NCBI GenBank assembly: GCA_031551275.1
Contig: JAVBNX010000001.1
Span: 248,001-312,000 of the forward strand
Direction: 5' to 3'
From: JAVBMJ01 sp031551275
Lineage (GTDB): Bacteria > Bacteroidota > Bacteroidia > Bacteroidales > Rikenellaceae
Length of the DNA stretch: 64,000 bases
Shown: positions 38,033 to 48,100 of the stretch, piece by piece
Layout of the letters: every line of letters begins with the position of its first letter
How positions within the stretch are numbered: position 1 is the stretch's first letter
Translations under genes and position numbers: made by a program
Notes under the pieces: model-generated
Told to the model about the DNA's origin: nothing
What the model saw: the letters and a program-made list of their open reading frames with translations, nothing else
Databases searched by the model: none

Positions 38033-39631
38033 TTATTTCGCTTTTAAATCCCTGAGCCATTGCGGCAACTCGCCGAGCCTGAGCTCCAACTGCGCCTCAT
38101 AGAGCGATCCGGGCTGCACAGGCACCCCGTGGCTCTCGTCGATGAGCACCTGGCTCTGCAAAAAGGTGGTGCCCACGCCGTGGAATCCCACGAACACCGG
38201 GGGCAGGAACCTCCAGTAGGGGGTGTCCGTGGCCCAGAAGTCGAACTCCCGCTTGGGCGTGCCCGTTTCGAGGAAGTTCCAGAAAAAGAGGTCGGCCAAA
38301 TGGTTGGGGTTCTCGGAGATCGCGCCCCCGGCCCTCATGCGCATAAAGCCCCCCTGGCAGGAGTCGAACAGCGTGGCCCTGGGTTGGCTGGCGTGGGCCT
38401 CGAAACAGGTGCCGGGGCCCCATTTGCAACGCCAGATTACCGCGCCCATCGAGGGCTTGGAGATCCCTACCGAGTGCCACATGGAGGGTTGGTCGTCGAT
38501 CAGACCCAGAAAGACGCGCGAGGAGCCCTGCGAACGCATGGCCGAGTGGCCGACGTTGCCCGTGATCACGCAGTCGTAGCACGACACGTTGGCCGAGGAG
38601 ACGATCGACCCGCACTCGACCACGTCGGTAAAGCGGCAGCGCCTGACCCAGGAGTCGACCACGCGGGTAAAGTTGAAGATCTTGTAGCCCCCGTCGTGGA
38701 GCCAGCTCTTGTGGTGGACGTACGCTTCGTGGAAGTTGCCGACAAAGGCGATGTCCTCGATGCCGACCCCTTCCAGTTTGGGGTATTTGCGGATGAACCA
38801 GCCCCACTTGCTCTCGACCTTGTGCATGACGGGCTCCTTGAACCACACCTTGTTACCTTCTATTTTGGTGATCTGGTGGTAGTCCTGCACCTGCACGCCC
38901 TTGTTGATGATGCTCGTCCAGTCCGGCTCGACGGAGTAGGGGTAAAGCTCCTCGGCGACGAGTTTCGGGTCGTTGTTTTTCAGTTCGAGGCACACCCAGT
39001 CGCCGGCTTTCAGGTTGGACGCGTCGGCGACTTGTACGCTGAAGCCGCCGCGGGGCGTGTCGCCCGTCACGTCGGTGATCTTAGCCGTCGATCCGTCGCC
39101 CTTGAAGAGGAGCAAATCGGGCGAGGTCCACATTTTGGTCGTATCGACGGCCGGGTTGGGCAGCTCCATAAAGAGCTCGGTGCCCCCCTCGCCGGAGCCC
39201 TCGCCGCGCAGGACGAGCTTGCTGCCGGAGATCGTGATCGGGGTGTCGGGATCGCCCGCCGAGTGGACGTCGTAGCGCCCTTTGGGGAAGAAGATGACGC
39301 CGGAGCCGTTCTTTTCGGCGGCCCGGATCGCTTTTTCGATCGCCTGGCGGTCGGACTTGCCGTCGTTGGGGACGGCGCCGAACTTAGTGACGTTGAATAC
39401 TTTATATTTTACGTCGGGCACCCCTTGCTCGCCGTGCTTGTAGCCCGCGTAGGAGAAGTCCAGCAGGGCGGCCGGGCTGCCTGTTTTGGAGGCTTCGACG
39501 AATTCTATCCACAACTTACTCGTATTGAGGGAGTTTTCGGGGGTGGGCTGTGCGGCGTGGAGGGCAGCGCCCAGGCAGACTGACAACGAGCAGGTTGTCA
39601 ATCCGGTAAAAATTAAACTCATGCGTTTCAT
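38033..39631 (-). CDS. Right-handed beta-helix protein, DUF4955/PL29-like, candidate polysaccharide lyase (short form)
   Basis: Exported 532-residue protein with a type I signal peptide (ALHAAQ) and no convincing lipobox. A Pectate_lyase_3-type beta-helix start appears at about 80 (FNVTKFGAVPNDGKSDRQA, GVIFFPKGRY), followed by long parallel-helix repeats. Highly conserved blocks shared with the large surface protein at 51101-53584 are DFSYAGY, MRSQGSSRVFLG, HSVGISKPSMGAVIW, CFEAHASQPR and GGFMRMRAGG. These His, Arg, Lys and Glu residues are candidates for catalysis. From memory this is the DUF4955-containing type to which the PL29 chondroitin/dermatan/hyaluronan lyase belongs. Predicted to be periplasmic. 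It lies one base after GH88 and one base before the sulfatase gene. Confidence 0.75.
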   Translation of the reverse strand: MKRMSLIFTGLTTCSLSVCLGAALHAAQPTPENSLNTSKLWIEFVEASKTGSPAALLDFSYAGYKHGEQGVPDVKYKVFNVTKFGAVPNDGKSDRQAIEKAIRAAEKNGSGVIFFPKGRYDVHSAGDPDTPITISGSKLVLRGEGSGEGGTELFMELPNPAVDTTKMWTSPDLLLFKGDGSTAKITDVTGDTPRGGFSVQVADASNLKAGDWVCLELKNNDPKLVAEELYPYSVEPDWTSIINKGVQVQDYHQITKIEGNKVWFKEPVMHKVESKWGWFIRKYPKLEGVGIEDIAFVGNFHEAYVHHKSWLHDGGYKIFNFTRVVDSWVRRCRFTDVVECGSIVSSANVSCYDCVITGNVGHSAMRSQGSSRVFLGLIDDQPSMWHSVGISKPSMGAVIWRCKWGPGTCFEAHASQPRATLFDSCQGGFMRMRAGGAISENPNHLADLFFWNFLETGTPKREFDFWATDTPYWRFLPPVFVGFHGVGTTFLQSQVLIDESHGVPVQPGSLYEAQLELRLGELPQWLRDLKAK

Positions 39632-39632
39632 T

Positions 39633-40835
39633 TTATTTGGAAGTTTTGCTGTTTTCGCGTTCGAGGGTGCGGATCAGGGCTTCGACGTAGTAGTAGTCGG
39701 CGTAGTTCAAGGGGACGTCGATCTCCGCGCCGTGGGGGATGCTGCCGACCGAGTGCATCAGTAGGAAATGGTTGTTAGTACCCGGTTTAGCAAGGTATTC
39801 GTCGGAAGAAAGAACCTTAAGCACCTCGGACGCATAAGTATAATAGTCCTTTTCGGCGTACCGGTCCAGTTCGATCAGGGCGCTGGCCGTGACCGCGGCG
39901 GCGGACGCGTCCCTCGGCTGGTCGGGGACGCCGGGGGCGTTGTAGTCCCAGTAGGGAATCTTGTCTTCGGGGATCAGCGGGCTCTGGATGATGTAGTCGG
40001 CGATCCTGCACGCCATGCCCAGGTAGACCGGGTCGAAGGTGTAGCGGTAACACAGCGTGTAGCCGTACAGGGCCCACGCCTGCCCCCGGGCCCAGGCGCT
40101 CTCGTGGGCGTAGCCCTGCGCGGTGTGCTTGTTCAGGGGCTGGCCCGTGATGGTGTCGTAGTCGATCACGTGGTAGGAGCTGTAATCCTCCCTGAAGTGG
40201 TGCTTCATGGTGGTGTTGGCGTGGGCGATGGCCACCTCGCGGTAGCGTTGGTCGCCCGTCCAGTCGGTCAGTTCGAACAGCATTTCGAGGTTCATCATGT
40301 TGTCGATGATTACCGGATAGGTCCACCCCCGGGAGGCCTGCCAGCCGTTGTTCTCGTCCCAGCTCTTGATCGCGCCCACCGTTGGGTTGAAACGCCCGAT
40401 AAGCGTGTTGCCCGCCTCGACGAGCACCTCCAAAAACATCGGGTCGCCCGTCAGTTTGAATCCCGCGCCGTAGGAGCAGTGGAAAACGAAGCCCAGGTCG
40501 TGGTTGCTCGCGCTCGTGTGGTTGCGGAATTTGGCCTGGAGCGCTTCCGCGCCCTCGCGCCACGACTCCTCGCCGGTCAGAGCGTAAAATTGCCAGCAGG
40601 TGCCGGGAAAGAAGCCCTCGGTCCAGTCGAAGGTCTTCCCGGTCAGCCATTGGGTCTGCCCGTCCGGCTCCACGGTGCGCGGAATGGCGTCGGCGCGGTA
40701 GGCGTCGTCCAGCAGCAGGCCCGTTTGGACCTCGGCCCGGTCGAGCAACTCCTGGGTGTGTTGTTTGCCGGAGCAGGAAAAAAGGATCGCCAGGGTGGAG
40801 GCGATCAGGGGCAGGTGGATTCTCGGGATGATCAT
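39633..40835 (-). CDS. GH88 unsaturated glucuronyl hydrolase
   Basis: Removes the delta-4,5-unsaturated uronic acid that lyases leave at the non-reducing end of oligosaccharides. The 400-residue product begins with a lipoprotein-like signal (IPRIHLPLIASTLAILFSC), taken from ATG 40835; the longer frame upstream overlaps the HTCS gene. GH88 features of an alpha/alpha-barrel are FDWTEGFFPGTCWQ with one catalytic Asp, TYPVIIDNMMNLEMLF with the second, ESAWARGQAWALYGYT and HFLLMHSVGSIPHG. It starts one base after the HTCS stop. Its presence implies a lyase pathway in the same locus. GH105 is the alternative, but the motifs favour GH88. Confidence 0.92.
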   Translation of the reverse strand: MIIPRIHLPLIASTLAILFSCSGKQHTQELLDRAEVQTGLLLDDAYRADAIPRTVEPDGQTQWLTGKTFDWTEGFFPGTCWQFYALTGEESWREGAEALQAKFRNHTSASNHDLGFVFHCSYGAGFKLTGDPMFLEVLVEAGNTLIGRFNPTVGAIKSWDENNGWQASRGWTYPVIIDNMMNLEMLFELTDWTGDQRYREVAIAHANTTMKHHFREDYSSYHVIDYDTITGQPLNKHTAQGYAHESAWARGQAWALYGYTLCYRYTFDPVYLGMACRIADYIIQSPLIPEDKIPYWDYNAPGVPDQPRDASAAAVTASALIELDRYAEKDYYTYASEVLKVLSSDEYLAKPGTNNHFLLMHSVGSIPHGAEIDVPLNYADYYYVEALIRTLERENSKTSK

Positions 40836-40836
40836 A

Positions 40837-43800
40837 TTATTCGTCTTTGGTTGTGTCGGTTGGCGGGGTTTGCGCGCCCTCACGTTTGCGGTACTCGGTG
40901 GGGGTAACGCCGAACTGGGCTTTGAAGCACTTGGTAAAATATTTGGGGTCGCAGAAGCCCAGGCGGTAGGCGATCTCGGCGATCGTGGCGGCAGGCTCTT
41001 CGATCAGCGCTTTGGCCGTCCGGTTCAGGCGGATGGACAAGACGAATTCGCTGATGGACTGGCCGGTGATCGCTTTGAGCTTGTTGTAGAGCGAGGTTTG
41101 GCTGACGGTCATCTCGCGGGCGAACTGCTTGCTGGTAAACGCGTCGCTGCCCAGGTGCTCCTCGACCACGGCGACGGCCTTGTCGATAAAGCTCTGGTCG
41201 AGGCTGTTGGAGGTTACGATGTTGTAGGGCGCGGAGTGGGGCTGGCGCATGTATTTCTCCCGGAGCATACGCCGCGAATGGAGCAAATTGTTGCTGCGGG
41301 TAACCAGCAAGCGGGTGTTGAAGGGCTTGGTCAGGTAGTCGTCAGCCCCGTTGCGGAAGCCCTCGATGCGGTGCTCTACGGTGGTGTAGGCGGTCAGTAG
41401 GATGACCGGGATGTGGGAAGTGTCGAAATCGGTCTTCAGTTTCGAGCACATCTCGAAGCCCGACATGACGGGCATCATCACGTCGCTGATGATCAAATCC
41501 GGCTGCCTCTCCTTGGCGATGGCAAAGCCCTCTTCCCCGTTCTCCGCCTCGAGGATGGCGGCGAATTCGGAGAGGATGCGGGCGATCATCTGCCGGAGTT
41601 CCTGGTTGTCCTCCACGACCAATATGGTCGAGCTGTGCAGGGAGTTGGCCGCGCTCCGGGTCTGTTGGACGACGGTTTGCTCATCCTCGGCGAGCATATC
41701 CATGCACTTGGTATTGAGGCTGTAATCCTCCCCGACCACCACATTCTTATCGTCGGCGAAGTGCTCTTCCCCGAGCTCCAGCTCGGCGGTAAAGACGCTG
41801 CCCTTGTGGTGCATGGTCTCCACGGTAATCGTCCCGTGGTGCGCCTCGACGATTCCCTTGGCCAGCGAAAGGCCGATCCCCGAGCCGGGGCTGAAGGATT
41901 TGCCGGGATCGAGGTTCTCGACCTGGTAGTAGCAGTCGAAGATGTGTTTTACCTCGCCGGGGGGAATGCCGACCCCCGTGTCCGACACGCTGATAAAGAC
42001 CCGGTCGTGGCCCAGGGAGATGGACAGGCGGATGATACCGCCCTTGTCGGTGTATTTGAAGGCGTTGGATATCAGGTTGTAAAGCACCTTTTGCATCTGC
42101 TTGGCGTCGAACCAGACCATGATCCTCTCCTGGGCCGAGTCGAAGGTAAATTCGATCTGGCGGAAAGCGGCGTACTCGGAGAAAGAGTCGAAGATCTCCC
42201 GGGAGAAGTCGACGATGTCGTGCTCCCTTACCTTGATCTTCAAGAAACCCTGCTCCTGCTTGCTGAAATCCAGAAGCTCGTCGATCAGGCCCTGCATCTG
42301 AAGGGCGTTGGCGTAGATGCTCGTGAGCTTCTTTTTCATGCCGAACGATACCGGAGACTCCTGCAGGAGCTGCAACTGCCCCAGGATCAAAGTGACTGGC
42401 GTGCGGAATTCGTGCGAGATGTTGATGAAGAATTTGAGTTTGGACTGGTTGGTCCTCTCGATCAGCTTCTTCTCGTTGCGCTCGATCAGCAGCTTGGCCT
42501 TCAGGAGCATCTTGGAGCGGTTGAAGACTGCCAGACGCCAGATCGCCAGCCCGGCAACGACCGCGTAGAGCAGGTAGGCCCACCAGGTCTTCCAGAAGGG
42601 GGGCAGGATGGTAATCCCGAGCGCGGTTTCCGAGAAGTTGGCCGGATGGCGGACGTCGGCGCCCCTGACCCGAAGGGTGTAGCGGCCGGGCGAGAGGTTG
42701 GTGTAACTGATCATGCGGTTCTCGGGCGCGGGCATCCATCCGGAGTCGAAGCCCTCCAGGCGGTATTGGTAGTCGATCTGGTTGGCCTTGATGAAGTTAT
42801 CGCTGATGAATCCGATGCGGAGCAGGTTCTCGGAGTGGCTCAGGGTCAGGTTGGGGGTGGTAAAGAGCGACCGGGAGAGCAAACCGGAGCCGTCGCCGGG
42901 GGCGACCGGGGCGTTGTTGACGGCCAGCGTGTTGAACCGGACCCGGAAGGCGGCCGGTTCGAAAAGCAGCTTGTCGACGGGTACGCCGACCAGCCCGTTG
43001 TTGCCGCTCAGAAGCACGACCCCGTTCTCTTCGACGTATATGCCCCCGGGGGCCATCGAGCGCAGGGGGAATCCGTTGCCGGGCAGGTAGTTGTAGGCCT
43101 TTTTACTCTCCGTGTCCAGCAGCGAGAGGCCGTACTCGGTGGCCACCAGCAGGTAGCCCGTGCCGCTCTCGGCGATCGCGGATATGCTGTTGCCGCGCAT
43201 ACCCGTCTCGAAGCTGTCGTAGCTGGTTACCCGGCGGCTCTGCAAGTCGATCCTATCGAGGCCCTTCTCCTCGTAGCCGATCCAAAGGTTGTTGCGGCCA
43301 TCGGCGTACATGCTGATCACGTTGTTGGGGGTGCGCAGGCCGTGGGAGTTGTCCAGGATCTCGACCTTTTCCTCGCCGCGGTCCAGGAGCGCGGGCAGGT
43401 CGATCACGTAGAGGTTCTCGTTCTCGCCCGCCCAGAGGTTCTGCTGCGGGTCGATGTACAACGAGGCGAACCGGCTGTGGTTTCCTTTGAGCAAAGGGGT
43501 AAAGCGGTTGGAGGCCGGATCGAGGATGTAAAGGCCGGTATGGGTGGCGGCGATGAACTTGCCGCGGTAGGGCACGATGTCGCGGAAAGTAACGTTGTCC
43601 AATTGCGGGTGCGCCGGGTCGAGGATCTTCTGGAACCTGCCCTGCGCTATGTCCAGGCGGCATAGCCCCCCCTGGTGGGTGCAGATCCAGAGCCTGTCCC
43701 GCTCCCGCTCGTAGTAGATCCGCTTGATGTTGTTGTGCGAGACGCTGTTGGGGTTGTTCTGGTCGTGGACCAGGAACTTATACTCGTTCTTGCCGGGGCG

Positions 43801-44910
43801 GTAGGACAACAAGCCGTTGCCCTCGGTGGCGATCCAGTAGTCGCCGCGCTTGTCCTTCAGTATCTGGCCCAGGATGGGTTGGTGGTCGCTCGGGCTGACC
43901 ACGAACATATAGTTGTAGATGTCGTAGGCGGGGTTGAAACAGAACAGGCCGCCGAAATAGGTGCCGCCCCAGATCGTCCCCTGGTTGTCGCGGTAGAGCG
44001 ACCAGACCGAACTGTTGGGCAACCCCGGGGAGCCGGAATGGCCGGTCCCGTAGTTGACGAAGCGGTTGGTGTTGAACGAAAACTTGCTGATCCCGGTCAT
44101 CGTCCCGATCCAAAGGTCGCCCATCAGGTCCTCGCAGATCGCACGGATGTTGTTGCCCGCGACCGTCTGCGGATCGCTCTTCGAATGGAGGTAATCCGAC
44201 ACCTGGCCCCCGTTGTCGATCCTGACCACCCCCTGCTCCGAGGTGCCGATCCAGAGGTTCTTCCTCGAGTCGGTGTAGATGGCCAGGATGTCGTTTGCGG
44301 GGGCGTGGTAGATGAGCGACATCTTGCGGTTGCGGTCGATGCGGTAGACCTCGCCCCGGTCCGTGCCGATGTACAGCAGTTTGTCGGCGCCCTCGTGAAG
44401 GGCCATGATGTTGGCCGGGGAGTCGAGCGTGATAAAAAGGTACGCCCTGAGGCCCGACCAGTTCCAGACCGTGTTGCGGTAGCCGCACCACACCCCGGCG
44501 CTCGCAGGGGCAAGGATGGTGTAGGACGACGAGTCGGGCTGGGAAAAGCGCTCCGCATCGCAGTCGTAGACGACCAGCCTGCGGTCGACGAGCATGTAGA
44601 TGCGGTCGTCGCCGCCCCGCTGGACCATGTTTACCTGCTGGTTCTCGCCGCGGCTGCGCTCCGTCATGAGCGGATCGTGACGCGTGAGGCGCAGCCCGTC
44701 GTAGGAGAAGAGGCCCTCGCGGGTACCGACCCACAAAACACCGTACTTATCCTGGCAGATCGCGCTCCCGGTAATCGGGCCCATGCGGCTGTCGCCGGGA
44801 TCGACCCTATCGAAACGGATGTCCTGGGCATGTGACGCGAAGGCGGCGAAAAGCAGCAACGCGGCAACGGATATTTTGTCGGTCCATGACATAATCTTCA
44901 TACGAAGCAT
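40837..44910 (-). CDS. Hybrid two-component system regulator (HTCS)
   Basis: One-protein sensor and transcription activator of 1357 residues (start ATG 44910; ATG 44901 is possible). The signal peptide ends near SHAQDIRF. The periplasmic part is two seven-bladed propellers (reg_prop repeats such as GVLWVGTREGLFSYDG and NLWIGTSEQGVVRIDN) and a Y_Y_Y domain (about 690-770). Then come one membrane helix (about 779-801), HisKA with His near 835 (FINISHEFRTPVTLI), HATPase (GVGIPPGE, GSGIGLSLAK), a receiver with phospho-Asp near 1143 (IISDVMMPVMSG) and AraC-type HTH (about 1240-1345). It is divergent from susC and first in the operon with GH88, beta-helix and sulfatase genes, so it is the regulator of this locus, probably responding to the liberated oligosaccharide. 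Confidence 0.96.
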   Translation of the reverse strand: MLRMKIMSWTDKISVAALLLFAAFASHAQDIRFDRVDPGDSRMGPITGSAICQDKYGVLWVGTREGLFSYDGLRLTRHDPLMTERSRGENQQVNMVQRGGDDRIYMLVDRRLVVYDCDAERFSQPDSSSYTILAPASAGVWCGYRNTVWNWSGLRAYLFITLDSPANIMALHEGADKLLYIGTDRGEVYRIDRNRKMSLIYHAPANDILAIYTDSRKNLWIGTSEQGVVRIDNGGQVSDYLHSKSDPQTVAGNNIRAICEDLMGDLWIGTMTGISKFSFNTNRFVNYGTGHSGSPGLPNSSVWSLYRDNQGTIWGGTYFGGLFCFNPAYDIYNYMFVVSPSDHQPILGQILKDKRGDYWIATEGNGLLSYRPGKNEYKFLVHDQNNPNSVSHNNIKRIYYERERDRLWICTHQGGLCRLDIAQGRFQKILDPAHPQLDNVTFRDIVPYRGKFIAATHTGLYILDPASNRFTPLLKGNHSRFASLYIDPQQNLWAGENENLYVIDLPALLDRGEEKVEILDNSHGLRTPNNVISMYADGRNNLWIGYEEKGLDRIDLQSRRVTSYDSFETGMRGNSISAIAESGTGYLLVATEYGLSLLDTESKKAYNYLPGNGFPLRSMAPGGIYVEENGVVLLSGNNGLVGVPVDKLLFEPAAFRVRFNTLAVNNAPVAPGDGSGLLSRSLFTTPNLTLSHSENLLRIGFISDNFIKANQIDYQYRLEGFDSGWMPAPENRMISYTNLSPGRYTLRVRGADVRHPANFSETALGITILPPFWKTWWAYLLYAVVAGLAIWRLAVFNRSKMLLKAKLLIERNEKKLIERTNQSKLKFFINISHEFRTPVTLILGQLQLLQESPVSFGMKKKLTSIYANALQMQGLIDELLDFSKQEQGFLKIKVREHDIVDFSREIFDSFSEYAAFRQIEFTFDSAQERIMVWFDAKQMQKVLYNLISNAFKYTDKGGIIRLSISLGHDRVFISVSDTGVGIPPGEVKHIFDCYYQVENLDPGKSFSPGSGIGLSLAKGIVEAHHGTITVETMHHKGSVFTAELELGEEHFADDKNVVVGEDYSLNTKCMDMLAEDEQTVVQQTRSAANSLHSSTILVVEDNQELRQMIARILSEFAAILEAENGEEGFAIAKERQPDLIISDVMMPVMSGFEMCSKLKTDFDTSHIPVILLTAYTTVEHRIEGFRNGADDYLTKPFNTRLLVTRSNNLLHSRRMLREKYMRQPHSAPYNIVTSNSLDQSFIDKAVAVVEEHLGSDAFTSKQFAREMTVSQTSLYNKLKAITGQSISEFVLSIRLNRTAKALIEEPAATIAEIAYRLGFCDPKYFTKCFKAQFGVTPTEYRKREGAQTPPTDTTKDE

Positions 44911-44949
44911 ACCCAAAAGTAACGAATCGTAATTATTGAATTAATACGC

Positions 44950-44957
44950 CAAACTTA
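44950..44957 (-). promoter_or_regulatory. Candidate -7 box for the HTCS operon
   Basis: On the minus strand TAAGTTTG (44950-44957) fits TAnnTTTG and is 40 bases before the ATG at 44910. No TTTG -33 element is seen at the usual distance. Confidence 0.55.
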
Positions 44958-45064
44958 AATTTGTTTGAAAGTACACCTATTCTGATTCTGAGCCCCACCA
45001 CCCCTCAAAGAGGCCTGAAACAGCGAAAATAGAGTTGATTTAAAATACCTCCCTATTAATTTAT

Positions 45065-45101
45065 AACACCCTCGCCGTAAAAAACACCGCTTATAATTTT
45101 G
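45065..45101 (+). promoter_or_regulatory. Candidate -7 box for the second susC gene, with short direct repeats upstream
   Basis: TAATTTTG (45094-45101) matches TAnnTTTG and lies 63 bases before the ATG at 45164. AACACC occurs at 45065-45070 and 45083-45088, an 18-base period just upstream, where HTCS proteins usually bind direct repeats. The repeats are short and may be chance. Confidence 0.45.
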
Positions 45102-45163
45102 TATTGGGTAAGGTCCACCCCCTCCCCGCAGCAACCGAATCGCTGACTAAATATTTATGTAAA

Positions 45164-48100
45164 ATGAGTAGAGAACTTACGAAATTGTGTTGTGCCCTGG
45201 CCCTGCTCCTGCTATGGGGGACGGCGTCGGCACAGAGTCCCGCAATCGTCGGGCGGGTCGTCGACAGCGGGAGCAATCCGTTGATCGGCGTCGCGGTCGT
45301 GGTCAAAGGGACGACCACGGGTACCATTACCGACACCAAAGGGAATTACTCCATTGCAGCCGACAGCAACCAGACGCTGCAATTTACCTACCTGGGCTAC
45401 CAGACCTCAGAACAGGCGGTGGGCACCAAAACCGTGATCAACGTAACCCTGCTGGAAGACGTGCAGGCCATCGACGCGATCGAGGTGGTCAGCGACGGAT
45501 TCTCGACCATCGCCCGGAGGGATTTGACCGGCTCGGTGGCCACGGCCGATATGGGCGATATCATGAAATCGAACGTCACATCCTTCGACCAGGCCATCGG
45601 GGGGCGCATCGCCGGGGTGGTGGTTACCTCGGCCGACGGCGCGGTGGGGCAGGAAGCGACCATTACCATTAGGGGCAACAACTCGATTACCCAGAGCAGC
45701 GAGCCCCTTTACGTGATCGACGGATTTCCCACCGAGGCCTCGTTTGCCAGCTCGATCAACATGGCCGACATCGAGTCGTACGATATCTTAAAGGACGCCT
45801 CCGCGACGGCTATATACGGGGCGCGGGGAGCCAACGGTGTGATCGTGATTACCACCAAGCAGGGCAAGGCGCGCAAGCCGACCGTCTCCTTCTCGGGGTC
45901 GGTCTCCCCCGGGTGGATCGCCAACAAGGCCGACCTGATGGGGCCCTACGACTTCGTGGTGCTGCAAAGGGACATCAACGAAGAGAGGGGCGGCACCTAT
46001 ATAGAGACCTTTAACAACAGCTACCTCAAAGACCGCACCCTGGAGGACTACAAGACCATTCCGGGCTACGACTGGCAGGACGAGGTCTACCGCACGGCCG
46101 TTACACAGAACTACAACGTTTCGTTGAGCGGGGGCGCGGCGGGCGGCACGAGGTACAACGTGACCTTCTCCGCGCTGGACCAGCAGGGGATCATCGTCAA
46201 GTCGAACTTCCAGCGCTACCAGGGCAAGGTAAGTTTGATCCAGCCCATCAACAAGTGGGCGGAGCTGAACCTGAACGTCAACTACACCAACTCGGCCATC
46301 AACGGGGTAACACCCACTGATCCCCAGGCGGCCTCCTCGCAGTCGGGGTGGCTGATCTACTCGATATGGGGCTACCGGCCGGTCACACCGTCCGGCTCGG
46401 GCGACTTGTCCGACGAGCTGTACGACCCCGATGTCACAGGGACGAGCGACTACCGCTTCAACCCCGCCGTGACCGTGCGCAACGAATACCGCAAGACGAT
46501 CCGCGACTACGTCAGCTCGAACGGCGCGCTTACCTTTACGCTGACCAAAGACCTGAAATTAAAAGTCTCGGGCGGTTACATCATGAACAACTCGCGCGCC
46601 GAGTCGTTCAACGGCACCAAGACCTACACCGGATACCCCGGCTCCTCGTCGGGCAAGGGGGTGAACGGCAGCATCTACTGGTACGAGCAGTCCAACTGGC
46701 AGAACGACAACACGCTGACCTGGAATAAAAAATTCGGCAAGGACCACAACCTCAACGCCATGGGCGGCATATCGCTGGCCGGGGAGAGCAGGTCGTACAA
46801 CGGTACGGCGGCCAACCAGATTACCTCCGAGACCCTAGGGCTCCAGGGCATGAATACCGGGATGTACCAGACCGTTACCCCATACCTGTACCAATGGAGA
46901 CTGATGTCGTTCCTGGCGCGGGCCAACTACAACTACAAGTACAAGTACTACCTGACCGCGTCGTTCAGGGCCGACGGCTCGTCGAAATTCCCTTCCGGCA
47001 ACCGGTGGGGCTACTTCCCCTCGGTGGGCGCGTCGTGGAACTTCAGCCGGGAAGATTTCGTCAAACCGGCCACATGGCTCTCGAACGGCAAACTCAGGGT
47101 CTCCTGGGGGCGCACGGGGAACAACCGGACCAAGACGCCCTACGATTTCTATCCCCAGATTACCACCACGCCGGGTAGCAGCACCTCGGTGGACTATGTG
47201 TTCGGCGGGGAGAGGATGCCCGGGTACTACTTCTCCAACATGGGGGACGACAAGCTCAAATGGGAGACCACCGACCAACTTAACGCGGGCACGGACCTGG
47301 GATTTTTGCACGACCGGATCAAGGTTACCTTCGACTGGTACCTGAAAAACACCCACGATTTGCTGCTCTACGCCGCCATGCCCCTCTCGACGGGTTACAC
47401 CAACGCGATGATGAACATCGGCGAGATACGCAACAAAGGGATCGAGTTTACCCTCGAGACGGTCAACATTCTAAAGCAAAATTTCAGCTGGTCGACCTCC
47501 TTCAACATCGCCAGGAACCGCAACACGATCGAATCGCTGGTGTCGGGGCAGCAGAGCATGACCTCGACCATATCCTGGGCGCAGGAGTACAACAACCAGC
47601 CCCCCTACATCTCGGTGGTGGGCGGTCCTACCGGGCTGATGTACGGGATGATCTACGAGGGTACCTACAAGGACTCCGACTTTTTGAACGGGGTGCTCAG
47701 GGACGGCGTTCCCTACCTTACCTCGGTCAACAAGACCAGCGTGCGCCCCGGCGACCCCAAATACCGCGACATGAACGGCGACGGGGTGGTGGACGACTAC
47801 GACCGCACGGTAATCGGCAGGGGCCAGCCCCTGTTCACGGGCGGCATGAACAACACGCTGAATTACAAGAACTTCGACCTGAACATCTTCATGTCGTGGA
47901 GCTACGGAAACGACATCCTCAACGTCAACAGGCTGGTGTTCGAGAACGGCATCAAGTCGAACACCAACGCCCTGAGAAGCTACAACAACCGCTGGAGCGC
48001 GGAAAACCCCGGCAGCAACATCCCCCGGGTGGGCGCGAGCGGGACGGAGATCTACTCGTCCCGGGTGGTCGAAGACGGTTCGTTCCTCAAGATCAAGAAC

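Noticed and set aside
41413..43665. Long open frame of 750 codons opposite the HTCS gene, and similar ones at 16611-18644, 10450-12180 and 22548-23957
   Set aside because: All lie opposite genes with strong family motifs, have shadow-type composition and no ribosome-binding or promoter sequence.
45065..45088. HTCS binding site from the two AACACC copies
   Set aside because: Six-base repeats in a 250-base gap can arise by chance; kept only as part of a low-confidence regulatory feature.
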